Below, piece by piece: positions 36,368 through 44,720 of a stretch of 61,597 nt of DNA (position 1 is the first letter of the stretch; every line of letters starts with the position of its first letter). The stretch spans positions 1 to 61,597 of the forward strand of contig NZ_LGHL01000111.1 of NCBI RefSeq assembly GCF_001908205.1. The letters are read 5' to 3'. This stretch comes from Bradyrhizobium sp. NAS80.1 (GTDB taxonomy: Bacteria > Pseudomonadota > Alphaproteobacteria > Rhizobiales > Xanthobacteraceae). The position numbers and the translations under genes were made by a program. The notes under the pieces are model-generated. The model was not told the origin of the DNA. It was given only the letters and a program-made list of their open reading frames with translations, and ran no database searches.

Positions 36368-36470
36368 TCATTCCGGGACGCGCCGAAAGGCGCGGGCCCG
36401 GAATCCATTCATCGACGAGCTCCGCAGCAAGATAGATTCCGGGTTCGCGCTTTGCACGCCCCGGAATGAC
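36368..36470. repeat. Dispersed palindromic repeat, family A
   Basis: Starts TCATTCCGGGACGCGCCGAA and ends GCCCCGGAATGAC, with GAATCCATTCATCG inside; the left end has one change relative to the other family-A copies. It lies between two convergent genes. Confidence 0.75.
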
Positions 36471-36481
36471 TTGTCGATCTA

Positions 36482-36673
36482 CTACGCCGCCTCCTCCAAA
36501 TCGCCGCTAATCAGCTTGCGCGCAGCGCGCTCGGCTTCGCGTGCGTTGCGGAAGAGCTGGCCTTCAAGGCGATTGAAGCGGTGGGATGAGGCGAAGAAGC
36601 AGTAGCCTCCCGGAGAGCGGACCACGATACCCGCGGTCTGCGAATTCACTTCGATGATGTAGCTGTCCGGCAT
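36482..36673 (-). CDS. Small hypothetical protein (63 aa)
   Basis: 63-residue protein MPDSYIIEVNSQTAGIVVRSPGGYCFFASSHRFNRLEGQLF ... AREAERAARKLISGDLEEAA. The strand-rich first half and the helical end fit a tiny alpha/beta domain. The shape is familiar from small uncharacterised Bradyrhizobium proteins, but no function is known. The downstream start at 36673 was chosen because the 54 upstream residues have an atypical composition. Confidence 0.55.
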   Translation of the reverse strand: MPDSYIIEVNSQTAGIVVRSPGGYCFFASSHRFNRLEGQLFRNAREAERAARKLISGDLEEAA

Positions 36674-36896
36674 GCCCGTTGATTCCTTAGTGCGGGCAGA
36701 CAACGGCATGTCTGCCCAAAGGTTCCTAGGGCAAATCAACCGGTTTCCACCCCGAATCGACACGCAAATTGAGTACGCCGGGACCTCATCCGTTTTATGA
36801 CTTGTTCTTGGCAAAGGCGCGACGCGTTGACTCATGCGCGCCTTGTTTGGCTAACGCCACACACCTTCGTGACATGGGGAACGACGCCGCGCGCGA

Positions 36897-37307
36897 TTAC
36901 GTCGCGATCTGCGTGTCAGTCGAGCGAACCTCCTGCGGGCGCCCGTGCTCGTCGATCGAGACATAGGTAAAATTGCCGTCGGTGACGGGGAACGGATGCT
37001 CCTCGCCGCGACGCAGCGCCCAGGCTTCGAGATGCACGGTGAGCGACGTGCGCCCGACACGGACGAGATTGGCGTAGACGGAGACGAGATCGCCAACATA
37101 GACCGCCTTGCGGAAATTCATCGCCTCGATCGCCACCGTGACAGTGCGCGACTTCGCGACCTTGGATGCGAACACGCCGCCACCGACGTCCATCTGGCTC
37201 AGCAGCCAGCCGCCAAAGATGTCGCCGTTCGCATTGGTGTCGGCAGGCATTGCGAGCGTGCGGATGCAAAGATCGCCTCGCGGCTCTTTGTTGGCCTTTT
37301 GAGTCAT
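36897..37307 (-). CDS. YciA-like acyl-CoA thioesterase
   Basis: 136-aa hot-dog thioesterase that hydrolyses acyl-CoA. Conserved N-terminal segment LAMPADTNANGDIFGGWLLSQMDVGGGVFASKVAK, with the active-site Asn-x-x-Gly-x-x-Phe-Gly-Gly pattern. Length and motifs fit the small YciA class. It is the last gene of the beta-oxidation operon, 7 bp after the FadB/J-type gene, and would release CoA when acyl-CoA accumulates. Confidence 0.92.
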   Translation of the reverse strand: MTQKANKEPRGDLCIRTLAMPADTNANGDIFGGWLLSQMDVGGGVFASKVAKSRTVTVAIEAMNFRKAVYVGDLVSVYANLVRVGRTSLTVHLEAWALRRGEEHPFPVTDGNFTYVSIDEHGRPQEVRSTDTQIAT

Positions 37308-37314
37308 GTGTCTC

Positions 37315-39408
37315 TCACTTGAAATTGTCCCAGCCCGGATCGGGCGCGAAACGTCCGCCGAACCGCTCGGCCAGCGCACGCAAGGTGGAAACGATGTTCT
37401 CCACGCCGCGCGTGCGCGCGTAGTTCAACGGGCCGCCGCGGAAGGGCGCGTAGCCGGTGCCGAAGATCATGGCGCCATCGACCGCATCGGCATCGTCGAC
37501 GATGCCTTCGCGAAGTGCGGCGACGCAGACGTTGGACATCGGCAGAACCAGGCGATCGATCATCTGGTCGGTGACGCGCGGGCCGGTTTCCGGCAACGGT
37601 GCCTTTTCCGCCTTGCCGTCCTTCCAGACGTAAAAGCCCTTGCCGGTCTTGCGGCCGAGCTCGCCCTTGGCGACCTTCTCGCGTAGCCAGGCCGGCGTCG
37701 GCGGCAACAGATCGCCGAACTTGGTGCGCAGCATGTCGCCGACGTCGAGGCAAATATCGAGCCCGACCTGGTCGGCAAGCTCGATCGGCCCCATCGGCAT
37801 GCCGAACTGTTCGGCCGCGGCGTCGATCAGACGCTGGTCGGTCTTCTCGTCCAGCATCACGATTGCTTCCAGCATGTAAGGCGTCAGCGCGCGGTTGACG
37901 AGGAAGCCGGGCGAGCTCTTCACGGCAAGCGGCAACCGATCGATCGCACCGACGAAAGCGAGCGCCTTCTTCAGCACCTGCGAATCGTTGCCGTCGTGAC
38001 TGACGACCTCGACAAGCTGCAGCCGCGACACCGGGTTGAAGAAATGCAGGCCAACCAGCCGCTCCGGCCGCACCAACGTCGTTCGCAAGTCCTGAAGCGG
38101 AATGCTCGACGTGTTGGTCGCGAGGATCGCACCCGGCTTCATCTGCGGCTCGAGGCCGGCATAGACCTTTCGCTTCAGCTCGAGCTTTTCCGGCACCGCC
38201 TCGATGATGAGATCGGCGTTGCGGACGCCCTCGCCGTCCAACTCGGGGATGAGGCGGTCGAGTGCGTCGCGCACCTCGGTCGGCTTGCGGATGATCTTGC
38301 CGTAGAGCTCGGCGGCGCGGTTCACGGCCCCCGCAATCGGCTCGGCCTTCATATCGGCGAGCGAGACGCGCAGCCCCTGCCCCGCGCACCAGGCCGCGAT
38401 GTCGCCGCCCATGGCGCCGGCGCCGATGACGTGGACGTGCCTGATGGTGTTGCCGCTGCCGGCGGCCTTCTTCATCTGCTCACGCAGAAAGAACACGCGG
38501 ATCAGGTTCTGCGCGGTCGACGTCACCATCAATTTGGCGAAGGAAGCCTGCTCGGCCTTGAGCATCGCAGCCTTGCTGCCGCCATTGGCCTCCCAGAGAT
38601 CGATCAGCGCGTAAGGCGCCGGATAATGCTCACGGGGTGCAGCCTTCGCGGCCTCGGAGCGCATCCGCTTGGCAAGCAGCCCGCGCACCGGCCCGAGACT
38701 GGCTGCACGCGTGAGCAGGCCCGGTTTGGCCCGCTTCAACCGACCGAACAGCACGTCCTTCACTGCATTGCGGACGTGGCGCTCCTGCGTCACGGCGTCG
38801 ACAAGACCGAGCGCTTTGGCGCGGCGCGCATCGATGGTGCGGCCGGTCAGCATCAGTGCCATCGACTGGGTCGGATTGACCAGCGCAGTGAAACGCGCGG
38901 TGCCGCCGAGCCCGGGATGCAGTCCGAGCATCACCTCGGGGAAGCCGAAGCGCGCGCCATCGATGGCGATGCGCGACTGGCAGGCGAGCGCGACTTCGAG
39001 GCCGCCGCCGAGACAGAAGCCGTGGATGACGGCGACAGTCGGCAGCTTCAGGACTTCCAGATGATCGACCACCGCATGCGCGGCGCGGATGCGCGTTTCC
39101 ACCATCTCGGGATCGCTGGCGCCACGGAATTCGTTGACGTCGGCGCCGGCAATGAAGCCGGACGGTTTTGCGGAGCGGATCACGAGACCAGCGGGCCGCT
39201 CGGTCTCGATCGCTGCGAGCGCGGCGTCGAACTCCTCCATCACATCCGAGGAGAGAGTGTTGGCGCTGGCGTGGGCACGGTCAAACAGGAGCCAGGCGAC
39301 CCCGTCGGCATCGCGGGTCAGCTTGAAGTGCCTGTAGGGACCGTCTGCCGCGGGCTGAGGCCCGAGCGTCAGCACGCGGTCGCCGAGCGCGGTCATGACC
39401 TTGTCCAT
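37315..39408 (-). CDS. FadB/FadJ-type multifunctional beta-oxidation enzyme
   Basis: 697-aa fusion of enoyl-CoA hydratase (N-terminal; catalytic pair Glu138 in GFCLGGGLEVAL and Glu158 in FPEVMLGLHPGLGG) and 3-hydroxyacyl-CoA dehydrogenase (NAD-binding HVHVIGAGAMGGDIAAWCAG after residue ~340, His in GLHFFNPVSRLQLVEVV). It converts enoyl-CoA to 3-ketoacyl-CoA. It lies 2 bp after the thiolase and 7 bp before the thioesterase on the same strand. Whether it is the aerobic FadB or FadJ form cannot be decided. Confidence 0.95.
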   Translation of the reverse strand: MDKVMTALGDRVLTLGPQPAADGPYRHFKLTRDADGVAWLLFDRAHASANTLSSDVMEEFDAALAAIETERPAGLVIRSAKPSGFIAGADVNEFRGASDPEMVETRIRAAHAVVDHLEVLKLPTVAVIHGFCLGGGLEVALACQSRIAIDGARFGFPEVMLGLHPGLGGTARFTALVNPTQSMALMLTGRTIDARRAKALGLVDAVTQERHVRNAVKDVLFGRLKRAKPGLLTRAASLGPVRGLLAKRMRSEAAKAAPREHYPAPYALIDLWEANGGSKAAMLKAEQASFAKLMVTSTAQNLIRVFFLREQMKKAAGSGNTIRHVHVIGAGAMGGDIAAWCAGQGLRVSLADMKAEPIAGAVNRAAELYGKIIRKPTEVRDALDRLIPELDGEGVRNADLIIEAVPEKLELKRKVYAGLEPQMKPGAILATNTSSIPLQDLRTTLVRPERLVGLHFFNPVSRLQLVEVVSHDGNDSQVLKKALAFVGAIDRLPLAVKSSPGFLVNRALTPYMLEAIVMLDEKTDQRLIDAAAEQFGMPMGPIELADQVGLDICLDVGDMLRTKFGDLLPPTPAWLREKVAKGELGRKTGKGFYVWKDGKAEKAPLPETGPRVTDQMIDRLVLPMSNVCVAALREGIVDDADAVDGAMIFGTGYAPFRGGPLNYARTRGVENIVSTLRALAERFGGRFAPDPGWDNFK

Positions 39409-39410
39409 GG

Positions 39411-40694
39411 TTACACCGCCTCGATCAGCATGGCACCGCCGAGCCCACCACCGATGCATTCGGTGGCAACGCCACGCCGCGTGCCGAGCCGCCTCATGGC
39501 GTTGACGAGATGCAGCACGATGCGGTTGCCGGAGGTGCCGACGGGATGGCCGAGCGAGATCGCGCCGCCATCGACGTTGAGTTTTTCACGGTCGATCTCG
39601 CCGGCGGCACCGTCGAGCCCTAAAATCTCGCGGCAGAATTTGTCGTCGTTCCAGGCGGCGAGACAGCCGAGCACCTGGGTGGCGAACGCCTCGTTCAATT
39701 CCCAGGTCTCGACGTCCTTGATGGTGAGGTCATTGCGCTGGAGCAGCGGTGTCGCCGACATCACCGGGCCGAGCCCCATGATGCTCGGATCGAGCGCGGC
39801 CCAGTTGCTGTCGATGATGACCGCCTTCGGTGTCAGCTTGTATTTTGCCACCGCCTCGTCGGAGGCGAGGATCACCCAGGAGGCGCCGTCGGTGATCTGC
39901 GAGGAATTTCCGGCGGTGACCTGGCCCCACGGGCGCTCGAACACCGGCTTCAATTTCGCCAGCGTCTCGGCCGTGGAGTCCGGGCGTACGCCGTCATCGT
40001 GGTCGAAAAACTTGCCGTCGCGGGAGAAGGCGGTCTCGACCTCGCCCTTCAGAAAACCTTCGGCTTGCGCATGCGCGAGCCGGCGATGGCTCTCAGCGGC
40101 GTAGGCGTCGGATTGCGCGCGGGTGATACCGAAGAGATGGCCGACGACCTCAGCGGTCTGGCCCATGTTCAAATCGGTGATCGGATCGGTCAGCCCGCGC
40201 TCGAGGCCGATGATCGGCTTGAGGTAGCGCGGCCGCAATTTAAAGGCGGCGGTCAGCTTCGCGGCCACGCCCTTGGCGGTCGCAAGGCCAGCGAACCAGC
40301 GCACGCCGGCGTTCGGCCAGACCAGTGGCGCGTGGCTGAGCGCCTCGGTGCCACCAGCGAGGATCATGTCGGCATGGCCTTCGCGGATGTAGCGGTAGGC
40401 GGTGTCGATCGACTGCATGCCGGAGCCGCAATTGATCTGCATCGTGAAAGCGACCATGTCCTCGCCCATGCCGAGCCGGAGCGCGGCGACACGGGCGGGA
40501 TTCATCTCGTCCGCGATCACGTTGACACAGCCGAGGATGACCTGGTCGAAATCATCAGGCGCAAACGGCTGGCGCGCCAGCAGCGGCCGGCCGCACTGCA
40601 CGGCGAGATCGACCGGCGTGAACGGACCCGGCCCGGAGCGCGCTTTCAGAAACGGTGTCCGGCTGCCGTCGACGATGAATACCGGTCGTGCCAT
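39411..40694 (-). CDS. fadA: Acetyl-CoA C-acyltransferase (thiolase)
   Basis: 427-aa thiolase that cleaves 3-ketoacyl-CoA. The acylated Cys is Cys89 (TMQINCGSGMQSI), the conserved His is in GGAISLGHPVGTSGNRI, and the second Cys is in TECIGGGLGGAM. The FadI-type N-terminus (VFIVDGSRTPFLKA) is standard. Its start overlaps the acyl-CoA dehydrogenase stop by one base (TGATG) and the FadB/J gene begins two bases after its stop. Confidence 0.95.
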   Translation of the reverse strand: MARPVFIVDGSRTPFLKARSGPGPFTPVDLAVQCGRPLLARQPFAPDDFDQVILGCVNVIADEMNPARVAALRLGMGEDMVAFTMQINCGSGMQSIDTAYRYIREGHADMILAGGTEALSHAPLVWPNAGVRWFAGLATAKGVAAKLTAAFKLRPRYLKPIIGLERGLTDPITDLNMGQTAEVVGHLFGITRAQSDAYAAESHRRLAHAQAEGFLKGEVETAFSRDGKFFDHDDGVRPDSTAETLAKLKPVFERPWGQVTAGNSSQITDGASWVILASDEAVAKYKLTPKAVIIDSNWAALDPSIMGLGPVMSATPLLQRNDLTIKDVETWELNEAFATQVLGCLAAWNDDKFCREILGLDGAAGEIDREKLNVDGGAISLGHPVGTSGNRIVLHLVNAMRRLGTRRGVATECIGGGLGGAMLIEAV

Positions 40695-42961
40695 CAGCTC
40701 GCCGCCCTCTGTTCACCGAGTTCCTGGAAGAACTGATGCACGTCGCCGGTTTTCTTGTAAATCGGCGACAGCGCCTCCGGCGCAAAATCATCGACCTCGA
40801 TCACTTTTGTGACAGCTTCGCGGGCCGCGGCAAGCTGCTCGCCCTCGGCCTGTGTGATCACGCCCTTGGTCACTCCCTCCTTCCAGTCCCGGATATGCGC
40901 GGCGCGCACGCGCTTGGCGATCGCGTCCGTGCTGGTGGCCAGCTTGAACGCGCGCTCCAGCCGGGCAAAGCCGCCGTCGTCGTCGACATGGGCAAGATCG
41001 GGCGTGAGGCGCTCGCGCGCCGCCGACGGCTCCAGCACAAGGCTAGCGCATTGGTGCACGACGCGGTCGGACGGACCAAGCACGTGGGCACCGAAGGGCT
41101 GAACCACGAACTTGAGGAAGCCTGCGACAAAGCGGTTCGGCAGATTGGCGAGGATTTCGGCGAGCCTGTTCTCGATCGTCCTGAAGCCGGTCGCCATGCA
41201 CCATTCGAGCGCGGCAAAGTCCTCCTTCTGCCGGCCCTCGTCCTGCCAGCGCTTCAGCGCCGCCGACAACAGATACAGCTCGGACAGGATGTCGCCGAAG
41301 CGCGCCGACAGCATCTCCTTGCGCTTCAATGCGCCGCCGAGCGTGAGCAGCGCCATGTCGGCGCAGAGCGCGAAGGTCGCGGAATAGCGCGAGAGCTGCC
41401 GATAGAACTCTGTCGCCTCGCCCGCGTCAGGCGCCGGCGCAAACGCACCAAAGGTCCAGCTCCGACCGAAGGCGCGAAACAGCGTCTTGACGCTGTAGCC
41501 GACATGCTTCCAGAACGCACTGTCGAAGGCGGTCAGTCCGCGCTCGCGGTCGCTGTCCGCGAGCGCATTCATCTCGTCGAGCAGATAGGGATGCGCGCGG
41601 ATCGCGCCCTGCCCGAACACGATGAGGTTGCGGGTGAGAATGTTGGCCCCCTCCACCGTGATGCCGACAGGGACGGCGCGGTGCAGATTGCCGAGATAGT
41701 TTTGCGGCCCGTCGATCACGGCCTTGCCACCATGGATGTCCATGGCGTCGTCGACCGCGGTCCGCATCCGCTCGGTCGCGTGCAGCTTCATGATGCCGGA
41801 GATCACCGCGGGATGAACGCCGGCATTCAGCGCCGCGCAGGTGAGCCGACGTGCCGCGTCGAGCTGATAGGCGGTCGCGACGATGCGCGCGAGCGGCTCC
41901 TCGACGCCCTCGAACTTGGAGATGGAGATGCCGAACTGCTCGCGGATGCGGGCATAGGCGCCGGTGGTGCGCGCGGCATAGACGGCTCCTGCCGCCGACA
42001 ACGACGGTAGCGAGATGCCGCGGCCGGCGGCGAGCGCCGTCATCAGCATCTTCCAGCCTTGGCCCAGCCTTTCCTGGCCGCCGATGACATAGTCGAGCGG
42101 GATGAAGACGTCGCGGCCCCAATTCGGGCCGTTCTGGAAGGCCTGCATCGACGGCAGATGGCGATGGCCGATCTCGACACCGGGCAGATTGGTCGGGATC
42201 AGCGCCACGGTGATACCGAGCTCTTCCTGGCTCCCAACGAGACGTTCGGGATCATAGGCCTTGAAGGCGAGGCCAAGGAGCGTCGCGACGGGGCCGAGCG
42301 TGATGTAGCGCTTGTGCCAATTGAGCCTGAGGCCGACGACCTCGCGGCCCTCGAAAATGCCTCTGCAGATGATGCCGGCGTCGACCATCGAGGCGGCGTC
42401 GGAGCCGGCCTCGGGGCTGGTGAGGCCGAAGCAGGGAATGTCGCGGCCGTCGGCAAGACGCGGCAGCCAGCGCTCCTGCTGCTCCCTGGTGCCGAAGCGC
42501 ATCAAGAGCTCGCCGGGCCCGAGCGAATTCGGCACCATCACGGTGACGGCCGCTGCGATCGATCTGGTCGAGATCTTGCGCACGACTTCCGAATGCGCAT
42601 AAGGCGAGAAGCCGAGGCCGCCGAATTCCTTCGGAATGATCATGCCGAAGAATTTCTCGCGCTTGACGAAGTGCCAGACGTCCTGCGGCAGGTCCCGCCA
42701 TTCCCAGAAGATCTTCCACTCGTCGAGCATGGCGCAGAGCTCGTCGACGGGCCCATTGAGGAAGGCCTGCTCCTCATCGGTCAGCCTCGCCTGCGGGACC
42801 CTCAGCAGTTTCGACCAATCAGGATTGCCAGTGAAGAGATCGGCATCCCACCAGACGTCACCGGCCTCCAGCGCCTCGCGCTCGGTGTCGGACATCGCCG
42901 GCAGCACGCCGCGGGCCCAGGAGAAGATCGGTTTTGTGATGGTGTCGCGGCGGAAGCTCAT
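40694..42961 (-). CDS. fadE: Acyl-CoA dehydrogenase, FadE type
   Basis: 755-aa first enzyme of beta-oxidation. The long form with extra N- and C-terminal domains is the FadE class. N-terminal domain with FFGMIIPKEFGGLGFSPYAHSEVVRKIS; FAD-binding GLTSPEAGSDAASM; C-terminal flavin-domain segment AVIDGPQNYLGNLHRAVPVGITVEGANILTRNLIVFG. A DUF1974-like C-terminal half follows (residues ~490-755). The ATG at 42961 yields MSFRRDTITKPIFSWARG. It is the first gene of the operon; the 336-bp gap upstream contains a family-A repeat and no other gene. Confidence 0.93.
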   Translation of the reverse strand: MSFRRDTITKPIFSWARGVLPAMSDTEREALEAGDVWWDADLFTGNPDWSKLLRVPQARLTDEEQAFLNGPVDELCAMLDEWKIFWEWRDLPQDVWHFVKREKFFGMIIPKEFGGLGFSPYAHSEVVRKISTRSIAAAVTVMVPNSLGPGELLMRFGTREQQERWLPRLADGRDIPCFGLTSPEAGSDAASMVDAGIICRGIFEGREVVGLRLNWHKRYITLGPVATLLGLAFKAYDPERLVGSQEELGITVALIPTNLPGVEIGHRHLPSMQAFQNGPNWGRDVFIPLDYVIGGQERLGQGWKMLMTALAAGRGISLPSLSAAGAVYAARTTGAYARIREQFGISISKFEGVEEPLARIVATAYQLDAARRLTCAALNAGVHPAVISGIMKLHATERMRTAVDDAMDIHGGKAVIDGPQNYLGNLHRAVPVGITVEGANILTRNLIVFGQGAIRAHPYLLDEMNALADSDRERGLTAFDSAFWKHVGYSVKTLFRAFGRSWTFGAFAPAPDAGEATEFYRQLSRYSATFALCADMALLTLGGALKRKEMLSARFGDILSELYLLSAALKRWQDEGRQKEDFAALEWCMATGFRTIENRLAEILANLPNRFVAGFLKFVVQPFGAHVLGPSDRVVHQCASLVLEPSAARERLTPDLAHVDDDGGFARLERAFKLATSTDAIAKRVRAAHIRDWKEGVTKGVITQAEGEQLAAAREAVTKVIEVDDFAPEALSPIYKKTGDVHQFFQELGEQRAAS

Positions 42962-43137
42962 GGCGGGCCTCATGCATCGGCGCGGTTGCCGGGCATTTTA
43001 GCGGAAAGTGGCTGGCGGAAGTGAACACTTCGCCTGCAAAAAGAATCGAATTGACGCGGCCGGGCCGCCCAGGAACCATAACGGCCGGGGTACGGTGGCA
43101 GTTCCGGGAGGGGAAGAGTCGCGGCGCCTACTCGCCG

Positions 43138-43236
43138 TCATTCCGGGGCGACGCGCAAGCGTCGAGCCCGGAATCCATAACCACCATCGGGAGTATGGAT
43201 TCCGGGCTCGCGCCTTGCGGTGCGCCCCGGAATGAC
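43138..43236. repeat. Dispersed palindromic repeat, family A
   Basis: Starts TCATTCCGGGGCGACGCGC, ends GCCCCGGAATGAC, and carries the family's internal GAATCCATA / TATGGATTCCGGG pair. It sits between the acyl-CoA dehydrogenase and the flavin reductase genes. Confidence 0.8.
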
Positions 43237-43297
43237 GAGATTGAGGGAGCGATGGCCGGGAAAGAGCGCACCGCATCCGGCTACAGGCGCGCCCGGA

Positions 43298-43921
43298 TCA
43301 GTCCGGCCGGACCATCTCGAACATGTTTTCCGGCTTGATCTCGAAATAGTCGCCGCGGCGGCCGGCGCGGACGATGGGGCGGGCGGTGGCGGTCTGGTAG
43401 ACACCGTCCTTGATCATGGCCTTGTCGATATGGACGGCGACCACCTCGCCCAGCGTCAGCCAGGCATCAGCCTCCTTACCGTCGGCGCCCTTGAGACGGA
43501 CGATGTCGGACACCTTGCACTCGAAGGCGACCGGGCTCTCGCCGACGCGCGGGACGTTGACCAGCTTGCCGGGCACAGCCGTGAGCCCTGCAATCTCGAA
43601 CTCGTCGACCTCAGGCGCGACATGCGCGGCGGTCGCGTTCATGTGCTTGGCCAGATCCATCGTGGCGAGATTCCAGACGAACTCGCCGGTCTGCTGGATG
43701 TTCTCGACCGAGTCCTTCCAGTTGGTGGAGGAGAAGCCGATGATCGGCGGTACGTAGCAGAACGCGTTAAAGAAGCTGTAGGGCGCGAGATTGACGTGGC
43801 CCCTGGTGTCGCGGGAGGAGATCCAGCCGATCGGCCGCGGCGCGATGATGGCGTTGAAGGGATCGTGCTTGAGGCCGTGGCCCTTGGAGGGCTCGTAGAA
43901 GTGTAGATCTTTGTCGGTCAC
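43298..43921 (-). CDS. Flavin reductase-like FMN-binding protein
   Basis: 207-aa FMN-binding split-barrel protein: HDPFNAIIAPRPIGWISSRDTRGHVNLAPYSFFNAF is the family's flavin-binding segment, and VPPIIGFSS and VECKVSDIVRL-like strands follow. Such proteins supply reduced flavin to monooxygenases or act on aromatic substrates. I chose the GTG at 43921, which has AAAGGA at the right distance, over the ATG at 43942. That ATG falls inside the adjacent family-D repeat (43938-44022) and adds only a repeat-derived MTKGNSG. Neighbouring genes do not name a partner enzyme. Confidence 0.88.
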   Translation of the reverse strand: MTDKDLHFYEPSKGHGLKHDPFNAIIAPRPIGWISSRDTRGHVNLAPYSFFNAFCYVPPIIGFSSTNWKDSVENIQQTGEFVWNLATMDLAKHMNATAAHVAPEVDEFEIAGLTAVPGKLVNVPRVGESPVAFECKVSDIVRLKGADGKEADAWLTLGEVVAVHIDKAMIKDGVYQTATARPIVRAGRRGDYFEIKPENMFEMVRPD

Positions 43922-43937
43922 GCCGCTGTTTCCTTTC

Positions 43938-44022
43938 GTCATTGCGAGCGAAGCGAAGCAATCCAGAGCCCTTCCGCTGAAACGGCCTGGATTGCTTCGT
44001 CGCTGCGCTCCTCGCAATGACG
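43938..44022. repeat. Dispersed palindromic repeat, family D (GTCATTGCGAGC type)
   Basis: Starts GTCATTGCGAGCGAAGCGAA, ends CTCGCAATGACGG, with GCAATCCAG opposite CTGGATTGCTTCG. It lies directly at the start of the flavin reductase gene. A more diverged copy lies at 47915-48022. Confidence 0.8.
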
Positions 44023-44089
44023 GAATGAACCGGTCCGTATTGCCCGTCAAAGACGGCGAAGGCGTTTATAGGAGAAATTCCCCGGCCCG

Positions 44090-44689
44090 TCAGTGGCGCG
44101 GCGACAGACCCGCGATGACGAAATCGATCATCTGGTCGATGGACGGGCCCGGCTTGGTGGCGCACTGGGCGATCATCTGGGGGTGGAAGAAGCGCATCAT
44201 GGCGGTGCAGGCGCAGAGCGAGGCCAGCTCCAGGTCCGGCGCCTCGAACTCGCCGGAGGCGGCTCCCTGCGCGATCATCTGGCCGATCACCCCGGCAATG
44301 CACTCCATATGGGCGACGCAGACGTCCCAGTCCTCCTGCATCGCGATCTCGACCATCTCATGCAGCTTGGAGTCGCCGACATAGCGCTCGGTGTTCATGC
44401 GATGGATGGTGGTGAGCAACTCGCGGAAGCGCTCCAACACCGGACCGGGCCTCGCCACGATCCGCTGCGCCTCAAGCTCGACCTCGCCCATCAAGCTGCG
44501 TGCCACCGCCTGATGGATCGCCTTCTTCGACTCGAAGAAGCGATAGACGTTGGCGGGGCTCATCTTGAGCTCTTTGGCGATGTCCCCGACCGTGGTCTTG
44601 AGGTAGCCGATCTGCCGGAACAGCCGCTCGGCCACCTCGAGGATGCGCTCCCGGGTGTCGCCTTCGATATGTTCCGAAACCAGTGTCAT
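44090..44689 (-). CDS. TetR-family regulator of the RND efflux cluster
   Basis: 199-aa regulator: N-terminal helix-turn-helix (RERILEVAERLFRQIGYLKTTVGDIAKELKMSPANVYRFFESKKAIHQAV), then a helical ligand-binding C-terminal domain with several Met and Cys residues (LASLCACTAMMRFFHPQMIAQCATKP). It is the last of three same-strand genes with the RND pump (31 bp) and the adaptor, so it probably controls them. The ligand is unknown. It could alternatively act on the neighbouring fatty-acid genes, since many TetR regulators bind acyl-CoA. Confidence 0.9.
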   Translation of the reverse strand: MTLVSEHIEGDTRERILEVAERLFRQIGYLKTTVGDIAKELKMSPANVYRFFESKKAIHQAVARSLMGEVELEAQRIVARPGPVLERFRELLTTIHRMNTERYVGDSKLHEMVEIAMQEDWDVCVAHMECIAGVIGQMIAQGAASGEFEAPDLELASLCACTAMMRFFHPQMIAQCATKPGPSIDQMIDFVIAGLSPRH

Positions 44690-44720
44690 CTGTCAGGACT
44701 CGTTAGTCAGCACTCTTCAT

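Noticed and set aside
37996..40104. Long plus-strand open frame of 702 codons antisense to the FadB/J-type and thiolase genes
   Set aside because: Its composition is that of the complement of a GC-rich gene (Arg, Gly, Asp and His rich), it has no family motif, and it overlaps two well-supported enzymes.
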